The notes under the pieces are model-generated. The model was not told where the DNA came from. It searched no databases and was given only the letters and a program-made list of their open reading frames with translations. This document shows, one piece after another, positions 53,879-62,189 of a stretch of 64,000 nucleotides of DNA. Positions within the stretch are counted from its first letter, which is position 1. Each line of letters starts with the position of its first letter. Position numbers and translations under genes: made by a program. Source of the stretch: Microbacterium hibisci (GTDB taxonomy: Bacteria > Actinomycetota > Actinomycetes > Actinomycetales > Microbacteriaceae); NCBI RefSeq assembly GCF_015278255.1, contig NZ_JADIJC010000001.1, positions 558,001 to 622,000 on the forward strand, in the 5' to 3' direction.

Positions 53879-56425
53879 GTGCCTGGAGAGAACCTCACCC
53901 GCATCGAGGCGCAGGAGCGCCGCGCGATCGTCGACACCCAGTCGTACGACGTCGCGCTGGACCTCACGAAGGGGGGCGAGGTCTTCGGATCCCGCTCCGT
54001 CGTCCGCTTCACCGCGACGCCCGGTGCCGCGACGTTCATCGACCTCATCGCCCGCGAGGTGCGCGAGATCACCCTCAACGGCCGGTCGATCGACCCCGCC
54101 GCCGCCTTCGCCGACTCGCGCATCGCGCTGGACGACCTCGCGGCCGAGAACGAGCTCGTGATCGACGCCGACTGCCTCTACACCAACACCGGTGAGGGCC
54201 TGCACCGCTTCGTCGACCCCGTCGACGGCGAGGTGTACCTCTACTCGCAGTTCGAGGTGCCGGACTCCCGCCGCATGTACGCGGTGTTCGAGCAGCCCGA
54301 TCTGAAGGCGACGTTCGCCTTCACCGTGACGGCGCCCGAACCGTGGAAGGTCGTCTCCAACTCCCCCACGCCCGAGCCGAAGAAACATGGCGACGGCACC
54401 GCGACCTGGCGCTTCGAGCCGACCCCGCGCATCTCGTCGTACATCACGGCGCTCATCGCGGGCCCCTACGAGGCGACGTTCTCCGAGCTGACCAGCTCAT
54501 CGGGCCGCGTGATCCCGCTGGGCGTGTACGGCCGCAAGAGCCTGTGGCAGTACCTCGACGCCGACTACATCTTCGACAAGACGCGGCAGGGCTTCTCGTA
54601 CTTCGAGGAGAAGTTCGACTACGCGTACCCGTTCGCCAAGTACGACCAGCTCTTCGTGCCGGAGTTCAACGCGGGTGCGATGGAGAACGCCGGAGCGGTC
54701 ACCTTCACCGAGACGTACGTGTTCCGCTCGAAGGTGACGGATGCCGTCAAGGAGCGTCGCGTCGTCACGATCCTGCACGAGCTCGCCCACATGTGGTTCG
54801 GCGACCTCGTCACGATGAAGTGGTGGAACGACCTGTGGCTCAACGAGTCGTTCGCCGAGTGGGCGTCGACCATCGCCACCGCCGAAGCGACCGAGTGGAC
54901 GGAGGCGTGGACCACCTTCAACGCCATGGAGAAGACCTGGGCCTACCGCCAGGACCAGCTCCCCTCGACGCACCCCGTCGTCGCGCAGATCAATGATCTG
55001 GAGGACGTGCAGGTCAACTTCGACGGCATCACCTACGCCAAGGGCGGCTCGGTGCTCAAGCAGCTGGCCGCGTGGGTCGGCATCGAGGCCTTCTTCGCGG
55101 GCGTCGCCGCCTACTTCAAGAAGCACGAGTGGTCGAACACCGAGCTGTCGGACCTGCTCTCCGAGCTCGAGGTCACCAGCGGCCGTGAACTGTCCACGTG
55201 GTCGAAGAAGTGGCTCGAGACCGCCGGGGTCAACACGCTCTCGCCCGAGATCGTGACCGATGTCGACGGCGTCATCACTCGCTTCGCGATCGTGCAGACC
55301 GCGCCGGCCGACTACCCCACGATCCGCCCGCACCGCCTGGGTGTCGGCTTCTACGAGCTCGAGGGCGACGCGCTGGTGCGTGTGCACCACGTCGAGCTCG
55401 ACGTCGACGGCGATCTCACCGAGGTCCCCGAGCTCAAGGGGCGCAAGCGCCCGGCTCTGGTGCTGCTGAACGACGAGGACCTGGCGTACGCGAAGATCCG
55501 CCTCGACGACAAGTCGCTGCAGACCGCGATCGATCACCTCGCCAAGATCAGCGACCCGCTCGCACGGTCGCTGGTGTGGGGTGCCGCGTGGGACCAGACG
55601 CGCGATGCCGAGGCATCCGCGTCGGACTACGTCGACCTCGTGCTGCGCAACATCGGCGCCGAGACCGAGTCGACCACCGTTCGCACGACGCTCGCGCAGC
55701 TGCTGCTCGCCGCCAACTCCTATGTGGCGCCCGAGAAGCGCGACCTGACGCGTCAGAAGGTCGCCGACGCGCTGTGGGAGCTCGCGCAGGGCGCCGAGGC
55801 CGGCAGCGACAGCCAGCTGCAGTTCGTCACGGCGTTCGCCTCGGCGGCGGCCACCCCTGGACAGTGGGACAAGGTGCGCCAGGTGCGCGACGGCGAGGTG
55901 GCGTTCGCCGACCTCGCGATCGACACCGATCTGTCGTGGCAGCTGCTCGTCTCTCTCGCCGCCGGCGGTGCCGTCACCGCTGCCGACATCGATGAGGCCC
56001 TTGCCGCCGACAACACCGCCAAGGGCGGCGAATTCGCCGCGCAGGCCAAGGCTGCGCTGCCGTCGGCCGAGGCCAAGGCGGCCGCGTGGTCGTCGCTCGT
56101 CGACAGCGACGACCAGCCGAACACGATCGTGCGCGCCGCCGCGGCGGGCTTCACGCACCCCGCCGGCCGCGATCTGCTGGAGGGCTTCGTCGGGCGCTAC
56201 TTCGAGGCGCTGCTGCCAATCTGGGACTCGCGCACGTACCAGATCGCGCAGTACCTGATCGTGGGTCTGTACCCGGCCCCGCTCGCGAACGTCGCGCTCC
56301 GCGACGCCACGCGCGCGTGGCTCGAGGCTCACGCCGACGCCGCGCCGGCGCTCCGCCGTCTCGTGGCGGAGAACCTCGCCGGCGTCGAGCGCGCACTGTC
56401 GGTGCAGGACCGCGACGCGCAGTAA
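53879..56425 (+). CDS. pepN: Aminopeptidase N (M1 family)
   Basis: An 848-residue zinc aminopeptidase. The start is GTG at 53879, giving VPGENLTRIEAQERR, the usual actinobacterial start. The exopeptidase motif GAMENAGAVTFTE lies near residue 265 and the zinc site HELAHMWFGDLVTMKWWNDLWLNESFAEW begins near residue 299. The C-terminal ERAP1-like helical domain fills the rest. It removes single residues from peptide N-termini in the cytoplasm. A GGATGCC-type hairpin ends the transcript. Confidence 0.96.
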   Translation: MPGENLTRIEAQERRAIVDTQSYDVALDLTKGGEVFGSRSVVRFTATPGAATFIDLIAREVREITLNGRSIDPAAAFADSRIALDDLAAENELVIDADCLYTNTGEGLHRFVDPVDGEVYLYSQFEVPDSRRMYAVFEQPDLKATFAFTVTAPEPWKVVSNSPTPEPKKHGDGTATWRFEPTPRISSYITALIAGPYEATFSELTSSSGRVIPLGVYGRKSLWQYLDADYIFDKTRQGFSYFEEKFDYAYPFAKYDQLFVPEFNAGAMENAGAVTFTETYVFRSKVTDAVKERRVVTILHELAHMWFGDLVTMKWWNDLWLNESFAEWASTIATAEATEWTEAWTTFNAMEKTWAYRQDQLPSTHPVVAQINDLEDVQVNFDGITYAKGGSVLKQLAAWVGIEAFFAGVAAYFKKHEWSNTELSDLLSELEVTSGRELSTWSKKWLETAGVNTLSPEIVTDVDGVITRFAIVQTAPADYPTIRPHRLGVGFYELEGDALVRVHHVELDVDGDLTEVPELKGRKRPALVLLNDEDLAYAKIRLDDKSLQTAIDHLAKISDPLARSLVWGAAWDQTRDAEASASDYVDLVLRNIGAETESTTVRTTLAQLLLAANSYVAPEKRDLTRQKVADALWELAQGAEAGSDSQLQFVTAFASAAATPGQWDKVRQVRDGEVAFADLAIDTDLSWQLLVSLAAGGAVTAADIDEALAADNTAKGGEFAAQAKAALPSAEAKAAAWSSLVDSDDQPNTIVRAAAAGFTHPAGRDLLEGFVGRYFEALLPIWDSRTYQIAQYLIVGLYPAPLANVALRDATRAWLEAHADAAPALRRLVAENLAGVERALSVQDRDAQ

Positions 56426-56430
56426 CCGCA

Positions 56431-56474
56431 ACACGGATGCCCCGGCCCCGCTCTCAGACGGGACCGGGGCATCC
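56431..56474. terminator. GGATGCC-type hairpin after pepN
   Basis: ACGGATGCCCCGG (56431-56443) pairs with CCGGGGCATCCGT (56462-56474); the loop can pair CCC with GGG. CTTAGG follows. It separates pepN from the mscS gene. Confidence 0.7.
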
Positions 56475-56491
56475 GTCTTAGGATCGACACG

Positions 56492-57604
56492 ATGAACAGC
56501 GTTCTCCTCGACACCACGACACCGCCCGAAACGCCTGCCATCGTCACGGCCGAGTTCTGGACGGAAGTCGGAGCGTTCTTCGTGGAGGCGGGCCTCAGGC
56601 TCCTCGCCGTCGCCGGGATCATCGTCGGCGCGATCATCGTCGCCTGGATCCTGAAGTTCGTGATCCGCAGGGTCGTCGGTCGCATCGTCAACGGCGCGAA
56701 GAACAAGGCCAACGTCGACGACACGCAGGCGCTCGAGCGATCGCCGCTCGCTTCCGTGCGTCTCGTGCAGCGCACCCGCACGCTCGGCTCGATCCTGCAC
56801 AACGTCGTCAACGTGACGATCGTGATCATCGCGCTCCTGCTGATCATCAACGTGCTCGCGCCGTCGGCATTCGCGTCGCTGACGCTGCTGACCGCCGCGA
56901 TCGGCGCCGGCCTCGGCTTCGGCGCTCAGAACATCGTGAAGGACGTGCTCAACGGCATCTTCATCGTCGCGGAGGATCAGGTCGGGATCGGCGACGTCGT
57001 CGACCTCGGGCTCGCGACCGGCATCGTCGAGTACGTGAGCGTGCGGGTCACCCACGTCCGCGACGTCAACGGCACGCTCTGGTACGTCCGCAACGGCGAG
57101 ATCACGCGCATCGGCAACCTGTCGCAGGGGTGGTCGCGCGTCATCATCGATCTCTCGGTGGCGACCGACTCCGACATCGACGAGGTCGAGCGGGCCATGC
57201 TCGAGACGGCCAGGGGGCTGGCGAAGGATCCGAAGTGGCGCACCCGCATCCTCGAGCAGCCCGAGGTCTGGGGTCTCGAGTCGATCTCGGGCGATGCGCT
57301 GGTGATCCGCCTGGTGATGAAGACCCGGGCCAACGCGAAGGACGACGTCGCACGCGAGCTGCGGATGCGACTGAAGCACGCCATCGACGAGATGGGCATC
57401 ACGCTGCCCGCCCTGACCGCCGTCATGCCGAGCGGTCTCGAGGGCGCTCAGCGCGTGCGGGGCGCGAACCCCCCGAAGACCAAGCCGACGCCCGTCACGT
57501 CCGCGCCGGGCGGCGCGGTGTGGAAGCCCAAGCGCACCGGCAAGAAGGCGTCGCCGCCCGCTCCCGATCAGGATCCCGGCTCGAAGCCCGGAGGAACGCC
57601 ATGA
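56492..57604 (+). CDS. MscS-family mechanosensitive ion channel
   Basis: A 370-residue protein. Three transmembrane helices lie at about 28-60, 105-125 and the pore helix near 130-155 (LLTAAIGAGLGFGAQNIVKDVLNGIFIVAEDQ), which is the glycine/alanine-rich TM3 of MscS. The beta domain follows with GDVVDLGLATGIVEYVSVRVTHVRDVNGTLWYVRNGEI. The last 60 residues are basic and Pro-rich. It opens on membrane tension to release solutes in hypo-osmotic shock. Its stop overlaps the haemoglobin start (ATGA). Confidence 0.94.
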   Translation: MNSVLLDTTTPPETPAIVTAEFWTEVGAFFVEAGLRLLAVAGIIVGAIIVAWILKFVIRRVVGRIVNGAKNKANVDDTQALERSPLASVRLVQRTRTLGSILHNVVNVTIVIIALLLIINVLAPSAFASLTLLTAAIGAGLGFGAQNIVKDVLNGIFIVAEDQVGIGDVVDLGLATGIVEYVSVRVTHVRDVNGTLWYVRNGEITRIGNLSQGWSRVIIDLSVATDSDIDEVERAMLETARGLAKDPKWRTRILEQPEVWGLESISGDALVIRLVMKTRANAKDDVARELRMRLKHAIDEMGITLPALTAVMPSGLEGAQRVRGANPPKTKPTPVTSAPGGAVWKPKRTGKKASPPAPDQDPGSKPGGTP

Positions 57605-58143
57605 CCGATTCGCACACACCCGGCTCTCGGGCCGACGGTTCGCAGCAGGCGGCCGGGGGCGAGACCGTCACCCCGACGCCCCTCAGCTTCTACGACGAGA
57701 TCGGCGGCCACGACACGTTCGTGCGGCTCGTCGACGTGTTCTACCGCGGCGTCGCCGGCGACGAGGTGCTGAAGCCGATGTACCCGGAGGAGGACCTCGG
57801 CCCCGCCAAGGTGCGCCTCACGATGTTCCTCGAGCAGTACTGGGGCGGCCCCACCACGTACAGCGAGCAGCGCGGTCACCCGCGCCTGCGCATGCGCCAC
57901 GCGCCCTTCCACGTCGACCCCGACGCGCGCGACCGCTGGCTGGCGCACATGCGCGCGGCGGTCGATGAGCTCGATCTGCCGCCCCTGCACGAGGCGACGC
58001 TGTGGGATTACCTGCAGCGTGCCGCACATGCCATGGTGAACACGTTCGAGCCCTCGGGGATCGGTCCGTCCGCGGGAGCGCGTCCCGCCGTCTCGCTGCC
58101 GGTCACCGCGGTGCCGCCGGCGGAATCCGACCATCCTCGCTGA
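57601..58143 (+). CDS. glbO: Truncated haemoglobin, group II (trHbO-like)
   Basis: A 180-residue protein. After 28 disordered residues the globin starts with FYDEIGGHDTFVRLVDVFYRGVA; PMYPEEDLGPAKVRLTMFLEQYWGGPTTY contains the E-helix and CD region, HPRLRMRHAPFHV the proximal histidine and DARDRWLAHMRAAVDEL the G-helix tryptophan. This is the pattern of trHbO from Mycobacterium, which binds oxygen and may help with redox defence. A tail of about 30 residues is Pro/Ala-rich. The ATG overlaps the mscS stop. The KstD-like gene follows after 44 bp. Confidence 0.95.
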   Translation: MTDSHTPGSRADGSQQAAGGETVTPTPLSFYDEIGGHDTFVRLVDVFYRGVAGDEVLKPMYPEEDLGPAKVRLTMFLEQYWGGPTTYSEQRGHPRLRMRHAPFHVDPDARDRWLAHMRAAVDELDLPPLHEATLWDYLQRAAHAMVNTFEPSGIGPSAGARPAVSLPVTAVPPAESDHPR

Positions 58144-58187
58144 GCATCTCGCTTCGCCACCCGCCCCTCGCCGACGAAGGAGTCGAC

Positions 58188-59852
58188 ATGCCCCCCGCCG
58201 CCCACCACACCGACATCCTCGTCATCGGATGGGGTCTCGCCGGCCTCGTCGCCACGGCCGAAGCCGCGGCCGCAGGCAAGCGCGTCGTCATCGTCGACCA
58301 GGAGCCGCGCTCGAACCTCGGCGGTCAGGCGTGGTGGTCGTTCGGCGGGCTGTTCTTCATCGACTCACCCGAACAGCGCCGGCTGGGGATCCGCGACTCG
58401 CTCGAGCTCGCGCGGCAGGACTGGTTCGGCAACGCGGGCTTCGACCGAGAAGAGGATCTGTGGCCGCGCCGCTGGGCGGAGGCCTACCTTCAGTTCGCGC
58501 ACGAGGAGAAGCGGTCGTGGCTGCGCGAGAAGGGCGTCGGCTTCTTCCCGATCGTCGGCTGGGCCGAGCGCGGCGGCTACACCGCGACCGGCCCGGGCAA
58601 CTCGGTCCCGCGCTTCCACATCACGTGGGGCACCGGCCCCGGCATCGTCGCGCCCTTCCAGGCGGCGGTGGAGGCCGCGGAGGCAGAAGGTCGCGTGACG
58701 ATCCTGCCCCGGCACCGCGTGACGTCGTTGACCGTCACCGACGGCGTCGTCACGGGCGCCGCAGGTGACATCCTCGCTCCCTCCGGAGCCGCGCGCGGTG
58801 CGGCCAGCTCCCGTGAGGTGGTCGACGCGTTCGAGATCACCGCGGCCGCCACCATCGTGGCCTCCGGGGGCATCGGGGGCAATCACGACCTCGTGCGTCA
58901 GTGGTGGCCGGAACGCCTCGGCACTCCCCCGGCGACGATGGTGACCGGCGTGCCGGCGTACGTCGACGGGTCGATGCAGCCGGTGTCGGCGGCGGCCGGT
59001 GCCCGACTCATCAACGGCGACCGCATGTGGCACTACGTCGAGGGCATCCAGAACTGGGATCCGGTGTGGCCGGATCACGGCATCCGCATCCTTCCCGGCC
59101 CGTCGTCGGTCTGGCTGGACGCCACCGGAACGCGACTGCCGGTGCCGCTGTTCCCCGGTTTCGACACACTCGGCACGCTCGCCCACCTGCGGGCGACGGG
59201 CCACGACCACTCGTGGTTCGTGCTGTCGCAGAAGATCATCGAGAAGGAGTTCACGCTCTCGGGAAGCGAGCAGAACCCCGACCTCACCGGCAAGGACGTG
59301 CGCCTGCTGGCGAAGTCGCGGCTGGGCAAGGGCGCATCGGGCCCGGTGCAGGCCTTCATGGATCAGGGCGCCGACTTCGTCGTGCGCGACACGCTCGACG
59401 AGCTCATCGCCGGCATGCAGGCGCTGCCCGGGGGCGACCTCCTCGACGCCGACCGCGTGCGCGTGGAGGTCGAGGCCCGCGACCGCGAGATCGACAACGA
59501 CTTCACGAAGGACGCGCAGATCGCCATGCTGCGCTCCGCGCGCGCCTTCCGCGGCGACAGGATCATCCGCACCGCCACCCCGCACAGGATCCTGGACCCG
59601 AAGTCCGGTCCCCTCATCGCGGTGAAGCTGCATGTGCTGACGCGCAAGTCGCTGGGTGGCATCGAGACCGACCTGGCGGGGCGCGCCTTGGGCGCCGGCG
59701 GCGAGGCGGTGCCGGGGCTGTACGCCGCGGGCGAGGCGAGCGGCTTCGGCGGCGGCGGCGTGCACGGCTACCGAGCTCTGGAGGGCACGTTCGTGGGAGG
59801 ATGCCTCTTCTCGGGCCGCGTCGCGGGGCGCGCGGCGGCCGCCGCGGTGTGA
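58188..59852 (+). CDS. FAD-dependent 3-ketosteroid dehydrogenase-like oxidoreductase
   Basis: A 554-residue flavoprotein; the ATG follows GAAGGAG. The dinucleotide fold is ILVIGWGLAGLVATAEAAAAGKRVVIVDQE with the glycines at 14, 16 and 19. GGIGGNHDLVRQWWPE, the FGGGGVHGYRALEGTFVGG end and the overall length match the FAD_binding_2 group of KstD/fumarate-reductase-like enzymes, annotated as FAD-binding dehydrogenase. Steroid activity is not certain. The 3' end has copies of the stop-codon region (59842-59889). Confidence 0.88.
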   Translation: MPPAAHHTDILVIGWGLAGLVATAEAAAAGKRVVIVDQEPRSNLGGQAWWSFGGLFFIDSPEQRRLGIRDSLELARQDWFGNAGFDREEDLWPRRWAEAYLQFAHEEKRSWLREKGVGFFPIVGWAERGGYTATGPGNSVPRFHITWGTGPGIVAPFQAAVEAAEAEGRVTILPRHRVTSLTVTDGVVTGAAGDILAPSGAARGAASSREVVDAFEITAAATIVASGGIGGNHDLVRQWWPERLGTPPATMVTGVPAYVDGSMQPVSAAAGARLINGDRMWHYVEGIQNWDPVWPDHGIRILPGPSSVWLDATGTRLPVPLFPGFDTLGTLAHLRATGHDHSWFVLSQKIIEKEFTLSGSEQNPDLTGKDVRLLAKSRLGKGASGPVQAFMDQGADFVVRDTLDELIAGMQALPGGDLLDADRVRVEVEARDREIDNDFTKDAQIAMLRSARAFRGDRIIRTATPHRILDPKSGPLIAVKLHVLTRKSLGGIETDLAGRALGAGGEAVPGLYAAGEASGFGGGGVHGYRALEGTFVGGCLFSGRVAGRAAAAAV

Positions 59853-59889
59853 GGCCCGCGGTCTGACGCCCGCGGCCACCGCGGTCTGA
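59842..59889. repeat. Three CCGCGGTNTGA units over the stop codon of the KstD-like gene
   Basis: CCGCGGTGTGA at 59842 contains the stop codon; CCGCGGTCTGA follows at 59856 and 59879 (steps of 14 and 23 bp). Same idea as at 52461 and 61629. Confidence 0.6.
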
Positions 59890-59939
59890 GACCCGCGTGT
59901 GTCGGCGGTGTCGCGCCGGCGGGCAGCCGGCCCCAGGGG

Positions 59940-60617
59940 TCAGTCCGTCGACGCTCCGGTGCGGCGTACCGGGGTCAGCCCGGAGGCCACCGGGCCTCGG
60001 ACGAGCACGTGACCGCGGTCCAGGCTCACGCGGGTCCACGGACCGCTGCCGAAGACGCGGGCGGTCTCGCCGCCGCTGATGAAGCCGAGGCTCAGCGCGG
60101 CGAACGCCGCGCCGAGCGGCAGTCCGCCGAGCTCGTCGTCGGGTGCCCCCCACACCGCGGCGCGCACCGCGCGGACGACGTCTTCGCCCGCGTCGGTCGG
60201 CACGGTGTCGGCGACGCGCGCGATGCCGCCCTGGGCCTTGGCGGCGAGCGTCGACGCCTCGATGCCCTCGCGCGGCTGCCAGCCGCTGCGGGGCGGCGCG
60301 ATGCCCGCCCACGCGGGTGAAAGCGCCGTGTCGGGCAGTGTCAGCGCGCGTGGGTCGTCGGGCGTGACGGACAGAGCGGATGCCTCGACGACGAGGTCGC
60401 ACACCAGCTCGGGGTCGGCGGCGAGCGTGCGCAGCGCGAGCACGGTGGGCGTCGGGTCGCCGAATCCGCGGGGTGCGAGGGGCGCTGCGGTCATCGCCAG
60501 GACACCACCGGACGCCTGCAGGCGAACGCCCTCCACGGTGAACCGGGCGGCCCGCCCGGCGAAGGTGACCGCGTCGGCGGCGGACTCGGGGTCGGCGAGC
60601 AGAAGGCGAGGTGGCAT
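59940..60617 (-). CDS. Unrecognised protein, divergent from tesB-like gene
   Basis: A 225-residue protein with ATG at 60617 behind GAGGGCG. It is Ala/Pro-rich with a mixed alpha/beta pattern (ARFTVEGVRLQASGGVLAMT, TPTVLALRTLAADPELVCDLVVEASALSV). No signal peptide, membrane segment or catalytic motif is visible. Codon use fits the window, so I regard it as a real gene. It may belong to one of the conserved unknown families of Microbacteriaceae. It faces the thioesterase gene, and the roughly 57-bp gap must hold both promoters. Confidence 0.7.
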   Translation of the reverse strand: MPPRLLLADPESAADAVTFAGRAARFTVEGVRLQASGGVLAMTAAPLAPRGFGDPTPTVLALRTLAADPELVCDLVVEASALSVTPDDPRALTLPDTALSPAWAGIAPPRSGWQPREGIEASTLAAKAQGGIARVADTVPTDAGEDVVRAVRAAVWGAPDDELGGLPLGAAFAALSLGFISGGETARVFGSGPWTRVSLDRGHVLVRGPVASGLTPVRRTGASTD

Positions 60618-60673
60618 CGCCCTCTAAGCTACCAAGCGGACCGACGGGCGACCGCGCCCCGGAGAGGAGAGCC

Positions 60674-61573
60674 GTGGACGCCGAGCCGTACGCCGAGGTC
60701 GAACCCGAGCGGGATCCGGTGGCCTCGATGCTGTCGGTGATCGACCTCAGCGCATCGAACGCGCGCACCACGGAAGACATCTTCACCGGATCGTCTCAGT
60801 CGATGCCGCTGGGTCGCGTATACGGCGGTCAGGTGCTCGCGCAGTCCATCGTGGCGGCGTCGCGCACGATCCCCGAGGACCGCGTCGTGCACTCCATGCA
60901 CGGCTACTTCCTCCGCCCCGGCGATTCGGCGAAGGGCATCACCTTCGCGGTCGACCGCATCCACGACGGGCGATCCTTCTCGACCCGTCGCACGCAGGCT
61001 TTCCAAGAGGGTGTGCCGATCTTCTCCATGATCGCGTCGTTCCAGGATGAGGACCCCGGCCTCGAGCACCAGGCCCCGATGCCGGAAGACATTCCCGGTC
61101 CCGACGATCTTCCCGACATCGAGGCCCACCTCCACGGCCTCCACCCGATGTCGAAGCGGCTCTTCATCGACCGACCCGTCGATCTGCGGCACATCCCTTC
61201 GCCGATCTACGCGAGGGTGGACGGTGAGCGCGCGCCCCGACAGGCGGTCTGGATGCGCGTGCGGCGGCAGATCCCCGACGACCCGGCGCTTCACCGCGCC
61301 GCCCTGGCCTACCTCAGCGACCTGACGATCCAGGAGTCGATCCTCCGCGCCCACGGGGTGCCGTGGGCCACGCGCGGGCTGAAGCTGGCGAGCCTTGATC
61401 ACGCCATGTGGTGGCACCGGTTCGGCCGGGTGGACGAATGGATGCTGTACGTCCAGGAATCGCCGAGCGCCCGCGGCGGCCGAGGACTCGCCACGGGGCG
61501 CATCTACGCCGCCGACGGCACGCTCCTGGCCAGCGTGGCGCAGGAGATCATGGTCCGGGTCCCCCAGGAGTGA
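60674..61573 (+). CDS. tesB: Acyl-CoA thioesterase II (TesB-like)
   Basis: A 299-residue double-hotdog protein with GTG start at 60674 directly behind GGAGAGGAG. MPLGRVYGGQVLAQSIVAA is the N-terminal hotdog signature, VVHSMHGYFLRPGD and GRSFSTRRTQAFQEGVPIFSMIASFQ follow, and the second domain has the catalytic-site pattern ASLDHAMWWH with the conserved aspartate. It hydrolyses medium- and long-chain acyl-CoA. It is convergent with the single-hotdog thioesterase gene. Confidence 0.95.
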   Translation: MDAEPYAEVEPERDPVASMLSVIDLSASNARTTEDIFTGSSQSMPLGRVYGGQVLAQSIVAASRTIPEDRVVHSMHGYFLRPGDSAKGITFAVDRIHDGRSFSTRRTQAFQEGVPIFSMIASFQDEDPGLEHQAPMPEDIPGPDDLPDIEAHLHGLHPMSKRLFIDRPVDLRHIPSPIYARVDGERAPRQAVWMRVRRQIPDDPALHRAALAYLSDLTIQESILRAHGVPWATRGLKLASLDHAMWWHRFGRVDEWMLYVQESPSARGGRGLATGRIYAADGTLLASVAQEIMVRVPQE

Positions 61574-61628
61574 GCGCTGCGGCACGCGCCGACGGACAGC
61601 ACCGGCGGCGATCCGTCTCCACCGCGGT

Positions 61629-61669
61629 GCGCTCTCAGGCGACGCGATCTCAGGCGACGCGATCTCAGC
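61629..61669. repeat. Tandem 15-bp repeat over the stop codon of the thioesterase gene
   Basis: GCG(C/A)TCTCAGGCGAC occurs at 61629 and 61644, and the third, partial copy at 59+ (61659) holds the stop codon. Because the step is 15 bp, the three TGA codons at 61665, 61650 and 61635 are in one frame. Confidence 0.7.
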
Positions 61670-62189
61670 GGCGGTGCGCGTAGCGGAGAGGCTCGCCGAG
61701 GTAGGGCTCCCACGCGGCGCGCTCCTCGGCCGACAGCCGCAGCGGACGTCCGGTCTCGGCATCCACCTTCACGACCACCGTCGTGGCCCGCGCGTAGACC
61801 GTCTGTCCGGTCGCGGCGCTGGACTCCCGCGGGCTGCACACCTCGTAGCAGACCTCGATGCTCGAGCCGCCGAGCTTGCCGAACCACATCTGGACGTCGA
61901 GCGGATGCCGCTGATACGGCACGGGGGCGAGGTACTCGATCTCCTGACGTGCGATGAGCGTGAGCATCCCGCTGAAGATACTCGAGTCGAGCACCGCGGT
62001 CGCCGGTGCGTCCTCGCCCGGCTCCGGCAGCCAGAACGCTCGCACGCGCGCCTCTTCGAGGAGCTTCAGCATCGACGTGTTGTTGACGTGGTTGAACGCG
62101 TCGAGGTCGCCCCAGCGCAGGTGGATGGGGATGTGGAGGCGGTGGTCGCCCCGTGGGGGAACGACCACCGCGTCACCGGTGTCAGTCAC
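61665..62189 (-). CDS. Single-hotdog acyl-CoA thioesterase (YbgC/4HBT-like)
   Basis: A 174-residue protein with GTG start at 62189, overlapping the ettA stop by eight bases. It has HIPIHLRWGDLDAFNHVNNTSMLKLLEEARVRAF, where D29-type WGDLDAFNHVNN is the 4-hydroxybenzoyl-CoA thioesterase active-site motif, and EIEYLAPVPY. It cleaves acyl-CoA or related thioesters; substrate unknown. It is cotranscribed after ettA and converges with the tesB-like gene. Confidence 0.92.
   Translation of the reverse strand: MTDTGDAVVVPPRGDHRLHIPIHLRWGDLDAFNHVNNTSMLKLLEEARVRAFWLPEPGEDAPATAVLDSSIFSGMLTLIARQEIEYLAPVPYQRHPLDVQMWFGKLGGSSIEVCYEVCSPRESSAATGQTVYARATTVVVKVDAETGRPLRLSAEERAAWEPYLGEPLRYAHRR

Noticed and set aside
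54497..57619. A 1040-codon minus-strand frame opposite pepN and mscS
   Set aside because: Shadow frame; pepN and mscS are recognised on the plus strand.
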